Assembly: GCF_024494595.1 (NCBI RefSeq)
Contig: NZ_JANHDI010000012.1
Location: 1 to 64,000 of the forward strand
Direction of reading: 5' to 3'
Length of the DNA stretch: 64,000 nucleotides
Origin: Halobellus rarus
GTDB taxonomy: Archaea > Halobacteriota > Halobacteria > Halobacteriales > Haloferacaceae
Shown: positions 1 to 7,712 of the stretch, one piece after another
How the letters are laid out: each line of letters opens with the position of its first letter
Numbering within the stretch: the first letter of the stretch is position 1
Translations under genes and position numbers: made by a program
The notes under the pieces: generated by a model
What the model saw: the letters and a program-made list of their open reading frames with translations, nothing else
What the model was told of the DNA's origin: nothing
The model's database searches: none

Positions 1-1
1 C

Positions 2-1891
2 GGACAACTCGGAGACGGAGAGACTGCTACGCTGTCGTTCGCTCCGAGTTCGCTCGACTCGGGATCGAACGCTGTCAGTCTCGGGATGGCATCCGTCTCC
101 TCGGATGCTCCGGCGATGATCGCGGACTACTCGATCGAGGTCGAGGAGGTCGACGGGGCTCTCGATCCGAGTGTCGACATCGATGAGGACGGGACTTCCG
201 AAGTGTCTCACTCGGGACTGCTCACGAGCGGGCAAACGGAGTCCGCGACGATCGACCCGACCCTCTCCGACGACTCGTGGTCCGTCTCGGGATCGGGGAG
301 TCCCGTGACGGTCTCCGCGGATATCACGGAAGCGACGGTTACGAGCGATCCGGCTGTCGAACTTAACGGAGAGAGCGTCTCTCACTCGGGGACTCTCACT
401 GACGGGGAGACGACGTCGCTCTCGATCCCCTCGTCGGCGCTCCAGGATGGGGCGAACCGAGTGAACGTCTCGGTCGGCGACGGTACGCTCTCCGACGATG
501 CTCCTCCCGCGAGCGTCGGCCTCGAGCTCTCCCACGAGGCGACCGACGAGCAAACCGTTGACTACTCCGCGGAAGCGTGGAGCGAACGCTACAACATCTC
601 GCACACGTTCGGCGACGCGACGGAGAACCCGAGGCTCTCGATTCCCTTCGACGGCGAGGTCGTCGATATCGGCGCGGTGGAGGTCCGTCGGAACGGTGGC
701 TCGTGGGAGCCCGCGGGCAACTGGATTCACGACAACACGACGCTGACCGTCGAGCTCGATTCGGTCGAGAGCTCCGACACGGTGGAGGTCCGGGCAGTCG
801 GTCGGAAGGTCCGCACGCCGCACGGAGAGATCCAGGTGACGGATCCGACCGTCGCGGGCGACTCGCTCGACTCGAAGATCGAGATCGTTGATCGATCGGA
901 GGGCTTCGAGATCGACGTCTCCGGTTCGGATCGGATCCACCATACGACCGAAGAGTCCTGGTCGGGCGGATCGTTCGCCGTCGTCGAGAGCGGCGGCGGA
1001 CAAGCGCTCCAGCTCCCGGACGCGTCGGTCGGCTCAACGGCGCGCGTGCGGACGGCTCCGCTTAACGTCGTGCCGGAGTCGGGAGCCTCGGAGGTCGTGA
1101 TCGAGGACGTCGACGAGCCGCGGTTCCGGATCCGCGAGGGGAACACGAGCGGCGCGTCGACGGTCGACGTGACGTACTACGACACGCTCACCGGCGAGCG
1201 CTATGTTCTGTGGTCCGAGACTCAGGATCGAGAGATCGACGCCGATCGTGCCGAGAGCCCCGTCGAGTTCACGACTGACGGGAACAACGAGGCGTATACG
1301 ATCCGACAGATAGACGCCTCGGGGGCCGGGATCCAGGGCCGCGCTCCGATCGAGCGTGACGTCGGCGCGCCACTCGTCCTGGTCGTGCCGGTCGTCGGGA
1401 TCTCCGTCGCGGGGCTCTTCTACGTCGGTCGGCGCTTCGGTGGCGCTCGCGGGATCCGCGGGAACGCGGTCCTCCTAGTCGGCTCGACGGTCGTCGCGAT
1501 CGCGGCGGTGGAGTTGGTCGCTCCGGGAACGCTCGCGTCGATGTTCGATACGCTGGTGTTCGCGCTCGGAGACTCCGTCGCCGGGGGGCTCGGAGCGGCG
1601 ATCGCGGCGGCGGCCGTGTTCGTCGGACTGTGGCAACTCCAGGAGCGGACGCGCGCCGATATCCCGTGGTGGGTGCTCGGTCCGGCGATGGGGATCTCCG
1701 CCGTCGCCGCTCTCGAGGCGATCCGTCCGGGCTCGGTGCTCGGGGCGCTCGAGGTCGTTCTCTCGGAGTACGGCGGGCTCGTGGTTCTCTCGGGAATCGC
1801 GCTCCTCGGGTATTACCTCTACCAGCGTCGGAAAGCGGCGACGACGCCAGACACTCAGGTGACGCTGGATCTCGGAAACAGCGAGGACTGA
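2..1891 (+). CDS. Repeat-containing membrane-anchored surface protein (5' end outside the window)
   Basis: The frame is open from the first bases, so the gene starts upstream. The first ATG in view (86) is not the start: residues before it (GQLGDGETATLSF) match a unit seen again as GTLTDGETTSLSI and HSGLLTSGQTESATI. There are thus at least three related beta-rich repeats, resembling CARDB/immunoglobulin-like surface modules. A further beta-rich region follows. The last ~200 residues hold about five hydrophobic segments (around APLVLVVPVVGIS, AVLLVGSTVVAIAAV, GAAIAAAAVFVGLW, VLGPAMGISAVAAL, VVLSGIALLGYYLY) and a short hydrophilic tail. Two small membrane genes follow within 4 and 2 bases, suggesting one operon. 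The layout suggests a proviral virion-surface or adhesin-like protein. That role is inferred; I recognise no specific family. Confidence 0.75.
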   Translation, partial: GQLGDGETATLSFAPSSLDSGSNAVSLGMASVSSDAPAMIADYSIEVEEVDGALDPSVDIDEDGTSEVSHSGLLTSGQTESATIDPTLSDDSWSVSGSGSPVTVSADITEATVTSDPAVELNGESVSHSGTLTDGETTSLSIPSSALQDGANRVNVSVGDGTLSDDAPPASVGLELSHEATDEQTVDYSAEAWSERYNISHTFGDATENPRLSIPFDGEVVDIGAVEVRRNGGSWEPAGNWIHDNTTLTVELDSVESSDTVEVRAVGRKVRTPHGEIQVTDPTVAGDSLDSKIEIVDRSEGFEIDVSGSDRIHHTTEESWSGGSFAVVESGGGQALQLPDASVGSTARVRTAPLNVVPESGASEVVIEDVDEPRFRIREGNTSGASTVDVTYYDTLTGERYVLWSETQDREIDADRAESPVEFTTDGNNEAYTIRQIDASGAGIQGRAPIERDVGAPLVLVVPVVGISVAGLFYVGRRFGGARGIRGNAVLLVGSTVVAIAAVELVAPGTLASMFDTLVFALGDSVAGGLGAAIAAAAVFVGLWQLQERTRADIPWWVLGPAMGISAVAALEAIRPGSVLGALEVVLSEYGGLVVLSGIALLGYYLYQRRKAATTPDTQVTLDLGNSED

Positions 1892-1894
1892 GCT

Positions 1895-2212
1895 ATGTCC
1901 GCGATCATCGAGGTCCTTCGGATGATCGGGCTCAAGGGGAGCGCTGTCGCGGCGGCCTCGTGCATCCTGATCGCGTTCTATCTGCTCCGGGCCAAGCGGA
2001 TCGGCTCGCAAGCGGCGGCGATGAGCGCGGCCGTAGTCGCGTACGTAGTCGCGTCGTTGACCGTGCTCGCGGTCGCGATCGCGCTCGGATGGGCGGATCC
2101 AAACCCGGGCGTCGCGTTCGACCACGTACGCGAGGGCGTCTCGGTCGCGATCGAGCGCGGGACCGAACCCGCGCGGAGGGCGTTCCGGTGGGTCGTTGAG
2201 GCGGTGAGCTAA
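1895..2212 (+). CDS. Small membrane protein of the integrated element
   Basis: A 105-residue protein starting 3 bases after the stop of the large surface-type gene, so almost certainly co-transcribed. Two hydrophobic segments are visible (about residues 12-31, SAVAAASCILIAFYLLRA, and 41-65, AAVVAYVVASLTVLAVAIAL). A C-terminal amphipathic, Arg/Glu-rich tail follows (EGVSVAIERGTEPARRAFRW). No family is recognised. Small two-span membrane proteins downstream of a large surface protein are common in haloarchaeal membrane-containing viruses, so a virion or assembly role is plausible but only inferred from position. Confidence 0.7.
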   Translation: MSAIIEVLRMIGLKGSAVAAASCILIAFYLLRAKRIGSQAAAMSAAVVAYVVASLTVLAVAIALGWADPNPGVAFDHVREGVSVAIERGTEPARRAFRWVVEAVS

Positions 2213-2213
2213 G

Positions 2214-2465
2214 ATGATAGAGAAAGCAAAGACGGCGATCCTCGCGGTGTTCTTAGGCGTCCCTCTCGTCTTTCACATACTGTTCCGATCGTGCGGGCGG
2301 TGGGCGTACGGCTGTCGTCGATCGCTCCTCGGGTGGATCCTCGTCGAGATCGGCGGTCCGTGGGGCGAGCTCGTCCGGTCGACGGAGTACCTGTTTACTG
2401 GCGTCATTGTGGTCCTCTTCGTGATCGCTCTCCTCGGATCCACTCGCGATCGGCTTCCGTTCTAA
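2214..2465 (+). CDS. Small membrane protein of the integrated element
   Basis: An 83-residue protein starting 1 base after the previous stop (TAAGATG), the last gene of this + strand operon. It has an N-terminal hydrophobic segment (about 8-24, AILAVFLGVPLVFHILF) and a C-terminal one (about 60-76, YLFTGVIVVLFVIALLG). Between them lies a short Cys/Arg-containing stretch (RSCGRWAYGCRRSL) that could be a metal or disulfide site. No family is recognised. The tight spacing makes it a functional partner of the two upstream genes. Confidence 0.68.
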   Translation: MIEKAKTAILAVFLGVPLVFHILFRSCGRWAYGCRRSLLGWILVEIGGPWGELVRSTEYLFTGVIVVLFVIALLGSTRDRLPF

Positions 2466-2776
2466 CCGACGTCGTTCTCACGAAATTTTTGCGCGCGGCG
2501 AGGCGCGCCGAGTAGGCGCGCCGACCTCCGTTTCGGCTGTTTCATCTGGAGTCTGAGCGAAGCGAAGACTCCGGTAATCTGGTTGGGTGATCCCTTGATC
2601 ACACTCCTAACCGAGAAGTGGGGTACCCCCGCGAAAGCGCGACGGCCGGCGCTCGCGATCGCCGTCGACGACGTCGGTAAAAGAGTCAAGAATCAGAAAG
2701 GTACGGTCGCAGACGCGGAAAGAATCACCGGAGAATCGACCGAGAAGTAGTGTTGCCACTCACGAGTCGCCGCCGA
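2466..2776. other. Intergenic region between convergent element operons, with hairpin and palindromes
   Basis: This stretch separates the + strand surface-protein operon from the minus-strand operon. The octamer GGCGCGCC occurs twice (2502-2509 and 2515-2522). An imperfect stem (GGAGTCT at 2548, AGACTCC at 2566) spans 2548-2572 with an 11-base loop; it could act as a bidirectional transcription end, but it lacks a strong T tract. On + a frame stays open up to a TAG at 2748 and reads plausibly near its end (DDVGKRVKNQKGT), but it has no ATG or GTG start, so no gene is called. Confidence 0.5.
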
Positions 2777-4930
2777 CTACCCGTACGCAGCCGTCAGCGA
2801 GTACGTGCGTGGCAGCAGTTCCTTCAGATCGCGCCAGTCGAACTCGACGCGATCGCCCTCGACGAGTTCAATCGAGACCTCGAACTCTCTCGCGAACTCG
2901 CCCATATCCGAGCCGGTCACCTGAGCCCACTTCCCAGCGCCGGCGCGGATGAGACGCTTCGCATCGCGCCGGTCGCTGGGCTTCCAGCCGAATTCCAGGT
3001 GATCGCGATCCGCACTCCCCGCGTTCTCCTCGATCTCGTCGACGTAGTGATCCAGCCACCGACTCCATGGATTCGACTCGTCGCCGTAGGTCTCGGCGCG
3101 CACGATCTTGTCAGCAGCCTCCTCCAGTGTGTTCTCTAAAGCACTGCGAGCCGACCCGAGCCGCTTTACGACTCCCTTCGCGATATGCTTCGAGGCAAGT
3201 TCTACGTGACCGTACTCGCGGTAGACGAGCGAGCCGAGCCGCTTCAGCGACTTGTAGGCCGTCGAGATGTGACAGCCGATCCGCTCGGCTAACTCCGCAG
3301 GCGAGATCTCGCCGCCGTCGGTCAGCAGCTCGTCGACCAGGTCGACGTCGGTCTCGGTGAGGTTTCCCGCGACGGCGAACCGTCGGATTTCCTCGTCTTG
3401 CTCCTGCTCAATCCGCGGCAGTGGGTCGTCGATCACCTTCCGGAACCGACGCGAGCCCGTGACCTCGAAGTAGTCATCCGCGACGAACAGTTGATGATCT
3501 GGAGTGACCGGGAGGTCCGACCACTGGAGCAGGTTCAATAGTCCCTCGTCGAGTTCGCGATCGAGGCGATCGAGGTCGTCCCAGCGAAGCGTCTCGTCGT
3601 AGAGGCCGTGCTGGAACGACACTCCGATCTTCGGGTTCTCCAGGTTCGTACCCTCGACAGCATCGGGGTTCCGCATATGGTAGTGCTTGAATTCTTTCGG
3701 GAGCTGGTGACCGCCGACGACCTCGGCGGCGCGCATCGCCCCGATCGTCGCCGTGTGGTAGTACCCTTCGCACTCGCGATCGTCTCGAACGGTCTTCGCG
3801 TAGCCGCGGCGCTCTCGTCCGAGCAGCGTCGCGATCCGGTGGAGCGTCCCGTCGAACGCGTAGACCCGACCGCTCTCGCCCTTCTTTACCCGAACGTAGT
3901 ACTCCGCGTCGATGATGTTCGTGGACTCGTGAATCTGCTCGGAGTCACACGCTTCGACGTCGATCGACGTGTAGGAGTTCCAGTCGAACTCGCGCTGTCG
4001 ATCGCGGAGGACGTCGAGCGCGGCGGGGAACAGATCCCCGTACTCCTCGAACTCGAAGTAACTTCCCTTCACGTCGACATCGATTCCGAGGAGGTCGTAG
4101 GGATTCGAGATCGTCTCTCCGCTCTCGGATTCGATGTCCGGCCAGCGCGGTGAGATCCCGAAGTACGCCCGCTTTCGGTTCTCCTGCTTCGCGTCTTCGT
4201 AGGACTCGTAGCCGGTGGGATAGACGTAGACCGAGAACTCCAGGGGATCGTCGAGCCGCCAGTCCCACCGACCGAGGTCAGTATCCTCCTCGGGGGCGCG
4301 GATCCCACAGGGCTTGTAGCCGAACTCGACATTCCACTCAGAGCCACCGAACTCCAGACCGGCACGGAGACGGCCGTACTCCTCGAAGTCGTGCATCTTA
4401 TAGAGCGTGACGAGGCCGAAGTAGGTACTCAGCGCGTCGTCGTACTTGAGGTAGGCGCTGAACTCGTGGGGCTGTCCTTCGATAAACGGCCGGATGGACG
4501 AGCCGGTCTTCGCGCCGTCACCGCCTCGCATCGCGTGGGCGCGGTGGTTCCGAACCTCCCGCTTGTACGCCTCACACGAGTAGATGTGGCTCTCTCGGTC
4601 GTCGCGCCGCGTGAGTTCCTCCCCGCAGTACCGACAGACTGAGATGGGTTCCTTCGGACAGTCGTCGTGGGCTTTCGCGTCGGCGACGTCTTCGAAGCCG
4701 ACCCGACACCACGGACAACTCGCGTCGAAACGAGTGTAGTGTTCGTCGTGATCACGGTCGGCCTCGACCGGATCCGTCTCGATCTCGGAGCCATCGGACC
4801 GTGCTTCCGAACGGAGCTGATCGGCTTCGGACTGTTCGATCTCCGAAGAGACCGAGTCCTCGTCGTCGTCGGTGACCGGGTCGGCGTCTTCGAGAGCATC
4901 GAGGAACTCGTCGCCGAAGGGATCGCTCAC
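2777..4930 (-). CDS. Putative replication or regulatory protein with two zinc fingers and a winged helix (DUF7845-like)
   Basis: A 717-residue protein, the last and largest gene of the element's minus operon. An acidic N-terminus (1-60) is followed by two C2HC-type zinc fingers: C72-x2-C75-x12-H88-x2-C91 and C99-x2-C102-x12-H115-x3-C119. A long central region (130-520) contains many aromatic and acidic residues. A winged-helix/MarR-like segment follows (about 545-600, ISPAELAERIGCHISTAYKSL), then a helical C-terminus. From memory this arrangement fits the DUF7845 proteins frequent in haloarchaeal plasmids and proviruses; I could not check that. DNA binding is well supported by the motifs. A role in replication or copy control is inferred from size and from being the only large non-structural gene in view. 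Its ATG overlaps the upstream stop (ATGA at 4927-4930). Confidence 0.7.
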   Translation of the reverse strand: MSDPFGDEFLDALEDADPVTDDDEDSVSSEIEQSEADQLRSEARSDGSEIETDPVEADRDHDEHYTRFDASCPWCRVGFEDVADAKAHDDCPKEPISVCRYCGEELTRRDDRESHIYSCEAYKREVRNHRAHAMRGGDGAKTGSSIRPFIEGQPHEFSAYLKYDDALSTYFGLVTLYKMHDFEEYGRLRAGLEFGGSEWNVEFGYKPCGIRAPEEDTDLGRWDWRLDDPLEFSVYVYPTGYESYEDAKQENRKRAYFGISPRWPDIESESGETISNPYDLLGIDVDVKGSYFEFEEYGDLFPAALDVLRDRQREFDWNSYTSIDVEACDSEQIHESTNIIDAEYYVRVKKGESGRVYAFDGTLHRIATLLGRERRGYAKTVRDDRECEGYYHTATIGAMRAAEVVGGHQLPKEFKHYHMRNPDAVEGTNLENPKIGVSFQHGLYDETLRWDDLDRLDRELDEGLLNLLQWSDLPVTPDHQLFVADDYFEVTGSRRFRKVIDDPLPRIEQEQDEEIRRFAVAGNLTETDVDLVDELLTDGGEISPAELAERIGCHISTAYKSLKRLGSLVYREYGHVELASKHIAKGVVKRLGSARSALENTLEEAADKIVRAETYGDESNPWSRWLDHYVDEIEENAGSADRDHLEFGWKPSDRRDAKRLIRAGAGKWAQVTGSDMGEFAREFEVSIELVEGDRVEFDWRDLKELLPRTYSLTAAYG

Positions 4931-5547
4931 TCGCGATCACCTCCCGATCCGCGTGGATCGTGACCGAGTTGATCGACGAGCGTTCCCAGACCGAGACCGC
5001 AGTTCGAGCAGACGAGGGTGTGCGGAGTGGGTCCGGCGATCAGTTCGTGCTCGCCGGGCTCGCACGCGATCTCGTCGACACGGTGTCCCGGGTAGTCGCT
5101 CTCCTTCGGCGGGAGCGAGACGTCAGTCGAGAACGTCCGCTGGGCTTCCTCTTGGAGCCGCTCGCGTAGGAGGCGTCGGTGGCACCACTGTTCGGACGCT
5201 TCCCAGCAGACGAGCCACACGGCGCGCTGAGAGGCCTCCTGTTCGACCGCTTCTAGGACCTGCTGGGTCGTTCCCTTATCGAGATACTCGTGAAAGCGGT
5301 CCTCGAATCCGACGCTGTTCCAGGCGATCCGCCGAGGGTTCTCCTCGTCGGCCTCGTCGGCGGCCTCCTCGACGGTCTTGTACGGGTCGAGGAGACGCTC
5401 CGGCGGTGCGAGGGCCGGCACGTGGCGATCGATGAGGTCCTCGGTCCACTCGGGCGGATCACGACGGACGACCGCGAGGACCTTCGAATCCGGAGCGGGC
5501 TCGACGTCGCCGTTCGCGAGCGCCGAGAAGTACGTCGTCCGGATCAC
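4927..5547 (-). CDS. DUF488-like protein with C-terminal zinc-ribbon half
   Basis: A 206-residue protein. The segment WLVCWEASEQWCHRRLL (about 143-159) resembles the signature of the DUF488 family, in which a Cys-His-Arg motif follows a strand ending in Cys-x-Glu. The N-terminal part also fits: an early Arg-x-Pro (VRRDPPEW) and a later aromatic/Tyr helix. The C-terminus adds CSNCG, half of a zinc ribbon, and with the earlier CEPGEHEL could bind metal. DUF488 proteins are small and poorly characterised, so no reaction is assigned. Start and stop overlap both neighbours by 4 bases, so it is translationally coupled in the element operon. Confidence 0.62.
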   Translation of the reverse strand: MIRTTYFSALANGDVEPAPDSKVLAVVRRDPPEWTEDLIDRHVPALAPPERLLDPYKTVEEAADEADEENPRRIAWNSVGFEDRFHEYLDKGTTQQVLEAVEQEASQRAVWLVCWEASEQWCHRRLLRERLQEEAQRTFSTDVSLPPKESDYPGHRVDEIACEPGEHELIAGPTPHTLVCSNCGLGLGTLVDQLGHDPRGSGGDRE

Positions 5548-6065
5548 CGCTCCTCACCTCCGAGGCTATCGAAGATCCGGCTCCAGGAGAGCCGGGCGAG
5601 CGTTCCCTCGTCGCGGTCGATCGAGTACCACGAGCCTTCGAGGAGTTCGTCGACGATCGAGGCGGGGACCACGGCGACCGCGAGCAGTTCCCGATCTCCG
5701 TCGACGTCGTCGTAGACCGACAGCGCGTAGTAGGCGTTCGCGTCGAGCAGCGCCGCGTGCTGTCCGTCGTCGCACCCCTTGAAGAGCCACCGTCCGCGGA
5801 TCGTTTGACCGCCGCCGTTCGACGTGCGACGCTTCGCGCTCTTGGTCTCGATCTCGATCCCGGCCTCGACGAGCGGAACGCCGAACCGGATCGGGACGTC
5901 GCCGGCGACGGTGTCCGGAGCGAGGACGTCAGTCGTGACGGCATCGTAGAACGCGTGGGATTCGTCAGCGATCCGAACCGGACCGAGCGCATCGACCACG
6001 AGGAATTCGACGTCGACGCCGATCTCTTTCGCCCGAGCCCGACGGGGAGAGACGTCGGAACTCAT
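5544..6065 (-). CDS. Putative PD-(D/E)XK-like nuclease of the element
   Basis: A 173-residue protein in the overlapping operon (4-base overlaps on both sides). The central segment IEIETKSAKRR (about 70-80) followed by a glycine-rich turn and RGRWLF resembles the E-x-K strand of restriction-endonuclease-fold enzymes. The later strand ELLAVAVVPASIVDELL fits the helix-strand pattern after the core. An acidic residue upstream (DVEFLVVDALG) could be the missing ligand. The match is by eye and weak. It could be a Holliday-junction-resolvase-like or repair nuclease of the element, or an unrelated protein. Confidence 0.5.
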   Translation of the reverse strand: MSSDVSPRRARAKEIGVDVEFLVVDALGPVRIADESHAFYDAVTTDVLAPDTVAGDVPIRFGVPLVEAGIEIETKSAKRRTSNGGGQTIRGRWLFKGCDDGQHAALLDANAYYALSVYDDVDGDRELLAVAVVPASIVDELLEGSWYSIDRDEGTLARLSWSRIFDSLGGEER

Positions 6066-6256
6066 CGACGCTCACCGCCCGGGATCCGGACTTTCGGCTG
6101 TGACGGCAGGCCCTGTTTCGGGCTGTACATCCGGCGAGAGGGATGTTTCGGCCGGCACTGGAGACAGACGACGATCGCGTAGACTTCACCGAGGAGACGC
6201 ACCCGGGCCTTCCCCGGGCGGGTGATCCGCTGACCGCAGTCGTAACACTGCGTCAA
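6062..6256 (-). CDS. Small zinc-finger protein with a TTG start
   Basis: A 64-residue protein with two CxxC knuckles (CYDC at the N-terminus, CLQC about 28 residues later), a treble-clef or zinc-ribbon arrangement, then a basic tail (HPSRRMYSPKQG). No ATG or GTG is available: an in-frame TGA lies just upstream, and the only start is TTG at 6256. A strong Shine-Dalgarno-like GGGGGTGA lies a few bases before it, supporting this start. It overlaps the next gene by 4 bases. Likely a small nucleic-acid-binding protein of the provirus. Confidence 0.62.
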   Translation of the reverse strand: MTQCYDCGQRITRPGKARVRLLGEVYAIVVCLQCRPKHPSRRMYSPKQGLPSQPKVRIPGGERR

Positions 6257-6296
6257 CGTGGGTCACCCCCTTCGGGAAGGCCGATCCCGTTGGGAG

Positions 6297-6566
6297 TCAC
6301 CCGTCATCACCTCCTACGATGAGGCGCTCAGTAGCGCGCACACGAGGACCGTGGTTCCGACCCTGCTGGTCCTCGGGGTCGGGGTAGCGGACGTCCTGAC
6401 CAGCGCCGGAGCCCTTCTGGAGCCGGGCGCGGCTGTCGCAAGCGAGACAGCGGTGGATCCGACCGTCCTCGTCGCCGAAGGTCCTCGCGAAGTCCCGGCT
6501 CACGTGGGAGCCGCAGTGGCGACACTGGGAGGGGTTCTCCGAGGAGCTCCTCGAGAGATCCATCAT
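6297..6566 (-). CDS. DUF7563-like small zinc-finger protein
   Basis: An 89-residue protein with CRHCGSHVSRDFARTFGDEDGR (split here as CRHCGSHVSRDF and ARTFGDEDGR) and then HRCLACDS, two CxxC pairs about 28 residues apart. From memory this pattern is typical of the haloarchaeal DUF7563 zinc-finger proteins that occur in viruses and plasmids. It is the first gene of the minus-strand element operon and lies ~175 bases from the tRNA-Arg 3' end, where accessory or regulatory genes of integrated haloviruses often sit. Two consecutive ATG codons occur; the first is used here. DNA or RNA binding is inferred. Confidence 0.65.
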   Translation of the reverse strand: MMDLSRSSSENPSQCRHCGSHVSRDFARTFGDEDGRIHRCLACDSRARLQKGSGAGQDVRYPDPEDQQGRNHGPRVRATERLIVGGDDG

Positions 6567-6740
6567 CGGCTACCACCCCGAGTTTGCGAAACCGACCGCC
6601 CGACTGCTCGGACCCGCGTATCGTGACGGGATTGGCTCCGCTGAGAGCGCCACTCTCGAATCTCTGGAACGGGTGAAACTGCGGAAAAGAACGCCCCTAC
6701 GGACGGATTCCGATTAGGAACGATTCGGGTTGTTAAGCCA

Positions 6741-6815
6741 TGGGCGCTGCAGGATTTGAACCCGCGACAACTTGGTCCGAAGCCAAGCACTCTGTCCAAA
6801 CTGAGCTAAGCGCCC
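6741..6815 (-). tRNA. tRNA-Arg (anticodon TCG)
   Basis: The reverse complement folds as a cloverleaf: acceptor GGGCGCT pairs with AGCGCCC, the anticodon stem CTTGG/CCAAG closes the loop CTTCGGA (anticodon TCG), and the T arm is GCGGG-TTCAAAT-CCTGC. The discriminator is A and CCA is not encoded. No intron is seen. Its 3' end faces the element on the left, the usual orientation for integration into a tRNA gene by a tyrosine recombinase. Confidence 0.95.
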
Positions 6816-6837
6816 TCACTGTGGGATACCGGCGTGG

Positions 6838-6850
6838 GTTAATTTAAACC
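6838..6850 (-). promoter_or_regulatory. TATA box of tRNA-Arg
   Basis: On the minus strand GGTTTAAATTAAC lies about 28 bases before the first base of the tRNA, the normal archaeal TATA distance. Confidence 0.6.
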
Positions 6851-6937
6851 CACGGATTCGGTCTCGAACCTCTACTGGGTGTTGCTTCGATGAGACCTGC
6901 CCATCTAACTGATGGCACGGACGCGGTCGGTGACTTC

Positions 6938-6972
6938 CTATCGATTTTCATACTGTTCGACCTTGTTCAGGT
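6938..6972 (-). repeat. Degenerate copy 1 of the chorismate mutase 3' end
   Basis: 6938-6969 matches the last 32 bases of the chorismate mutase gene (8626-8657) at 26 positions without gaps. Read on the minus strand it encodes LNKVEQYENR followed by TAG, against LNKVEQRESR and TAG in the gene. Similarity ends abruptly upstream of the Leu codon. Together with copy 2 it brackets the MazEF-like module. It looks like an attachment-site duplication or a relic of insertion at the gene end. Confidence 0.65.
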
Positions 6973-7064
6973 AACTGAAATCCAGTATACGGCCGAAATT
7001 ACACTCACACAGTGTCGATAGTAGTTCTCTTATCTCACCTCTGCATCCGGCCGAAAGGGATTTG

Positions 7065-7084
7065 GATATGAATAAGATATGAAT
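7065..7084 (+). promoter_or_regulatory. Direct repeats before the antitoxin gene
   Basis: GATATGAAT occurs twice (7065-7073 and 7076-7084), 11 bases apart, ending just before the ATG at 7089. AbrB/MazE antitoxins commonly autorepress from sites at their own promoter, so this is a candidate operator. Confidence 0.4.
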
Positions 7085-7088
7085 ATGT

Positions 7089-7355
7089 ATGACTGGGGGT
7101 CAAGAGCGGAAAGTCGGCGAACGGGGGCAGGTCACCCTCCCGAAAGAACTGCGAGAAGAACTGAATATCCACGGTGGTGACGTAGTACTTGTTCACGAAG
7201 AAGACGGGAAAATTACCATCGAAAAACCCGTAGGTCGAGAGGAACTCGCCGAAGGGTACCGGCGACGCGCGGCAGAGGCCAAAGCGCTCTCAGCGGAGAT
7301 GGGTGGCGTGTCTCGCGAAGCAGACGAGCACCTCGGCGATGCCCCTGAGTGGTAG
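7089..7355 (+). CDS. AbrB/MazE-type antitoxin
   Basis: An 88-residue protein with the swapped-hairpin AbrB fold signature at its N-terminus: GERGQVTLPKELREEL followed by GGDVVLVHEEDGKITIEKP (roughly residues 11-50). The C-terminal ~35 residues are charged and Trp-terminated, as expected for the part that wraps a MazF toxin. It lies 3 bases upstream of the toxin gene, the normal antitoxin-first order. It should neutralise the toxin by direct binding and repress its own operon, probably through the direct repeats at 7065-7084. The module sits between two degraded copies of the chorismate mutase 3' end. Confidence 0.88.
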   Translation: MTGGQERKVGERGQVTLPKELREELNIHGGDVVLVHEEDGKITIEKPVGREELAEGYRRRAAEAKALSAEMGGVSREADEHLGDAPEW

Positions 7356-7358
7356 CTG

Positions 7359-7712
7359 ATGGACGTTCGCCGCGGTGACATCGTTATCGTAGAACTTGAC
7401 CCAACAGAAGGCTCCGAACAGCGAGGAACCCGACCGTGTCTGGTCGTCCAGAACGACGTCGGGAATGAGAACGCCCCCACAACTATCGTCGTTCCGTTCA
7501 CGACGTCCCGAGGAGACAAACCGTACCCGTTCGAGGTACTCGTCACGGCTGCGGAGTCTCCGCTTAGAGAGGATTCGGTTGCCCTCTGTAGTCAGATTCG
7601 CACGGTTTCAATCGAGCATCGGATTAAGGACAATATCGGCACCGTCGCGGATGCCCGTCTGGCAGAAGTTGATGCAGCGCTCGAATACAGTCTCGGTCTA
7701 AAGGAACTTTAG
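7359..7712 (+). CDS. MazF/PemK-type toxin (endoribonuclease)
   Basis: A 117-residue protein of normal MazF length. It shows the family's N-terminal RRGDIVIVELDPTEGSEQRG with the usual GSEQ-x-G-x-R-P loop (GTRPCLVVQND), then TTIVVPFTTS and the C-terminal strand with SVALCSQIRTVSIEHR. MazF toxins cut single-stranded RNA at short motifs and halt growth; the specificity here is unknown. The gene follows its antitoxin by 3 bases. The stop codon overlaps the edge of repeat copy 2, so the module ends exactly at the repeat. Confidence 0.88.
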   Translation: MDVRRGDIVIVELDPTEGSEQRGTRPCLVVQNDVGNENAPTTIVVPFTTSRGDKPYPFEVLVTAAESPLREDSVALCSQIRTVSIEHRIKDNIGTVADARLAEVDAALEYSLGLKEL

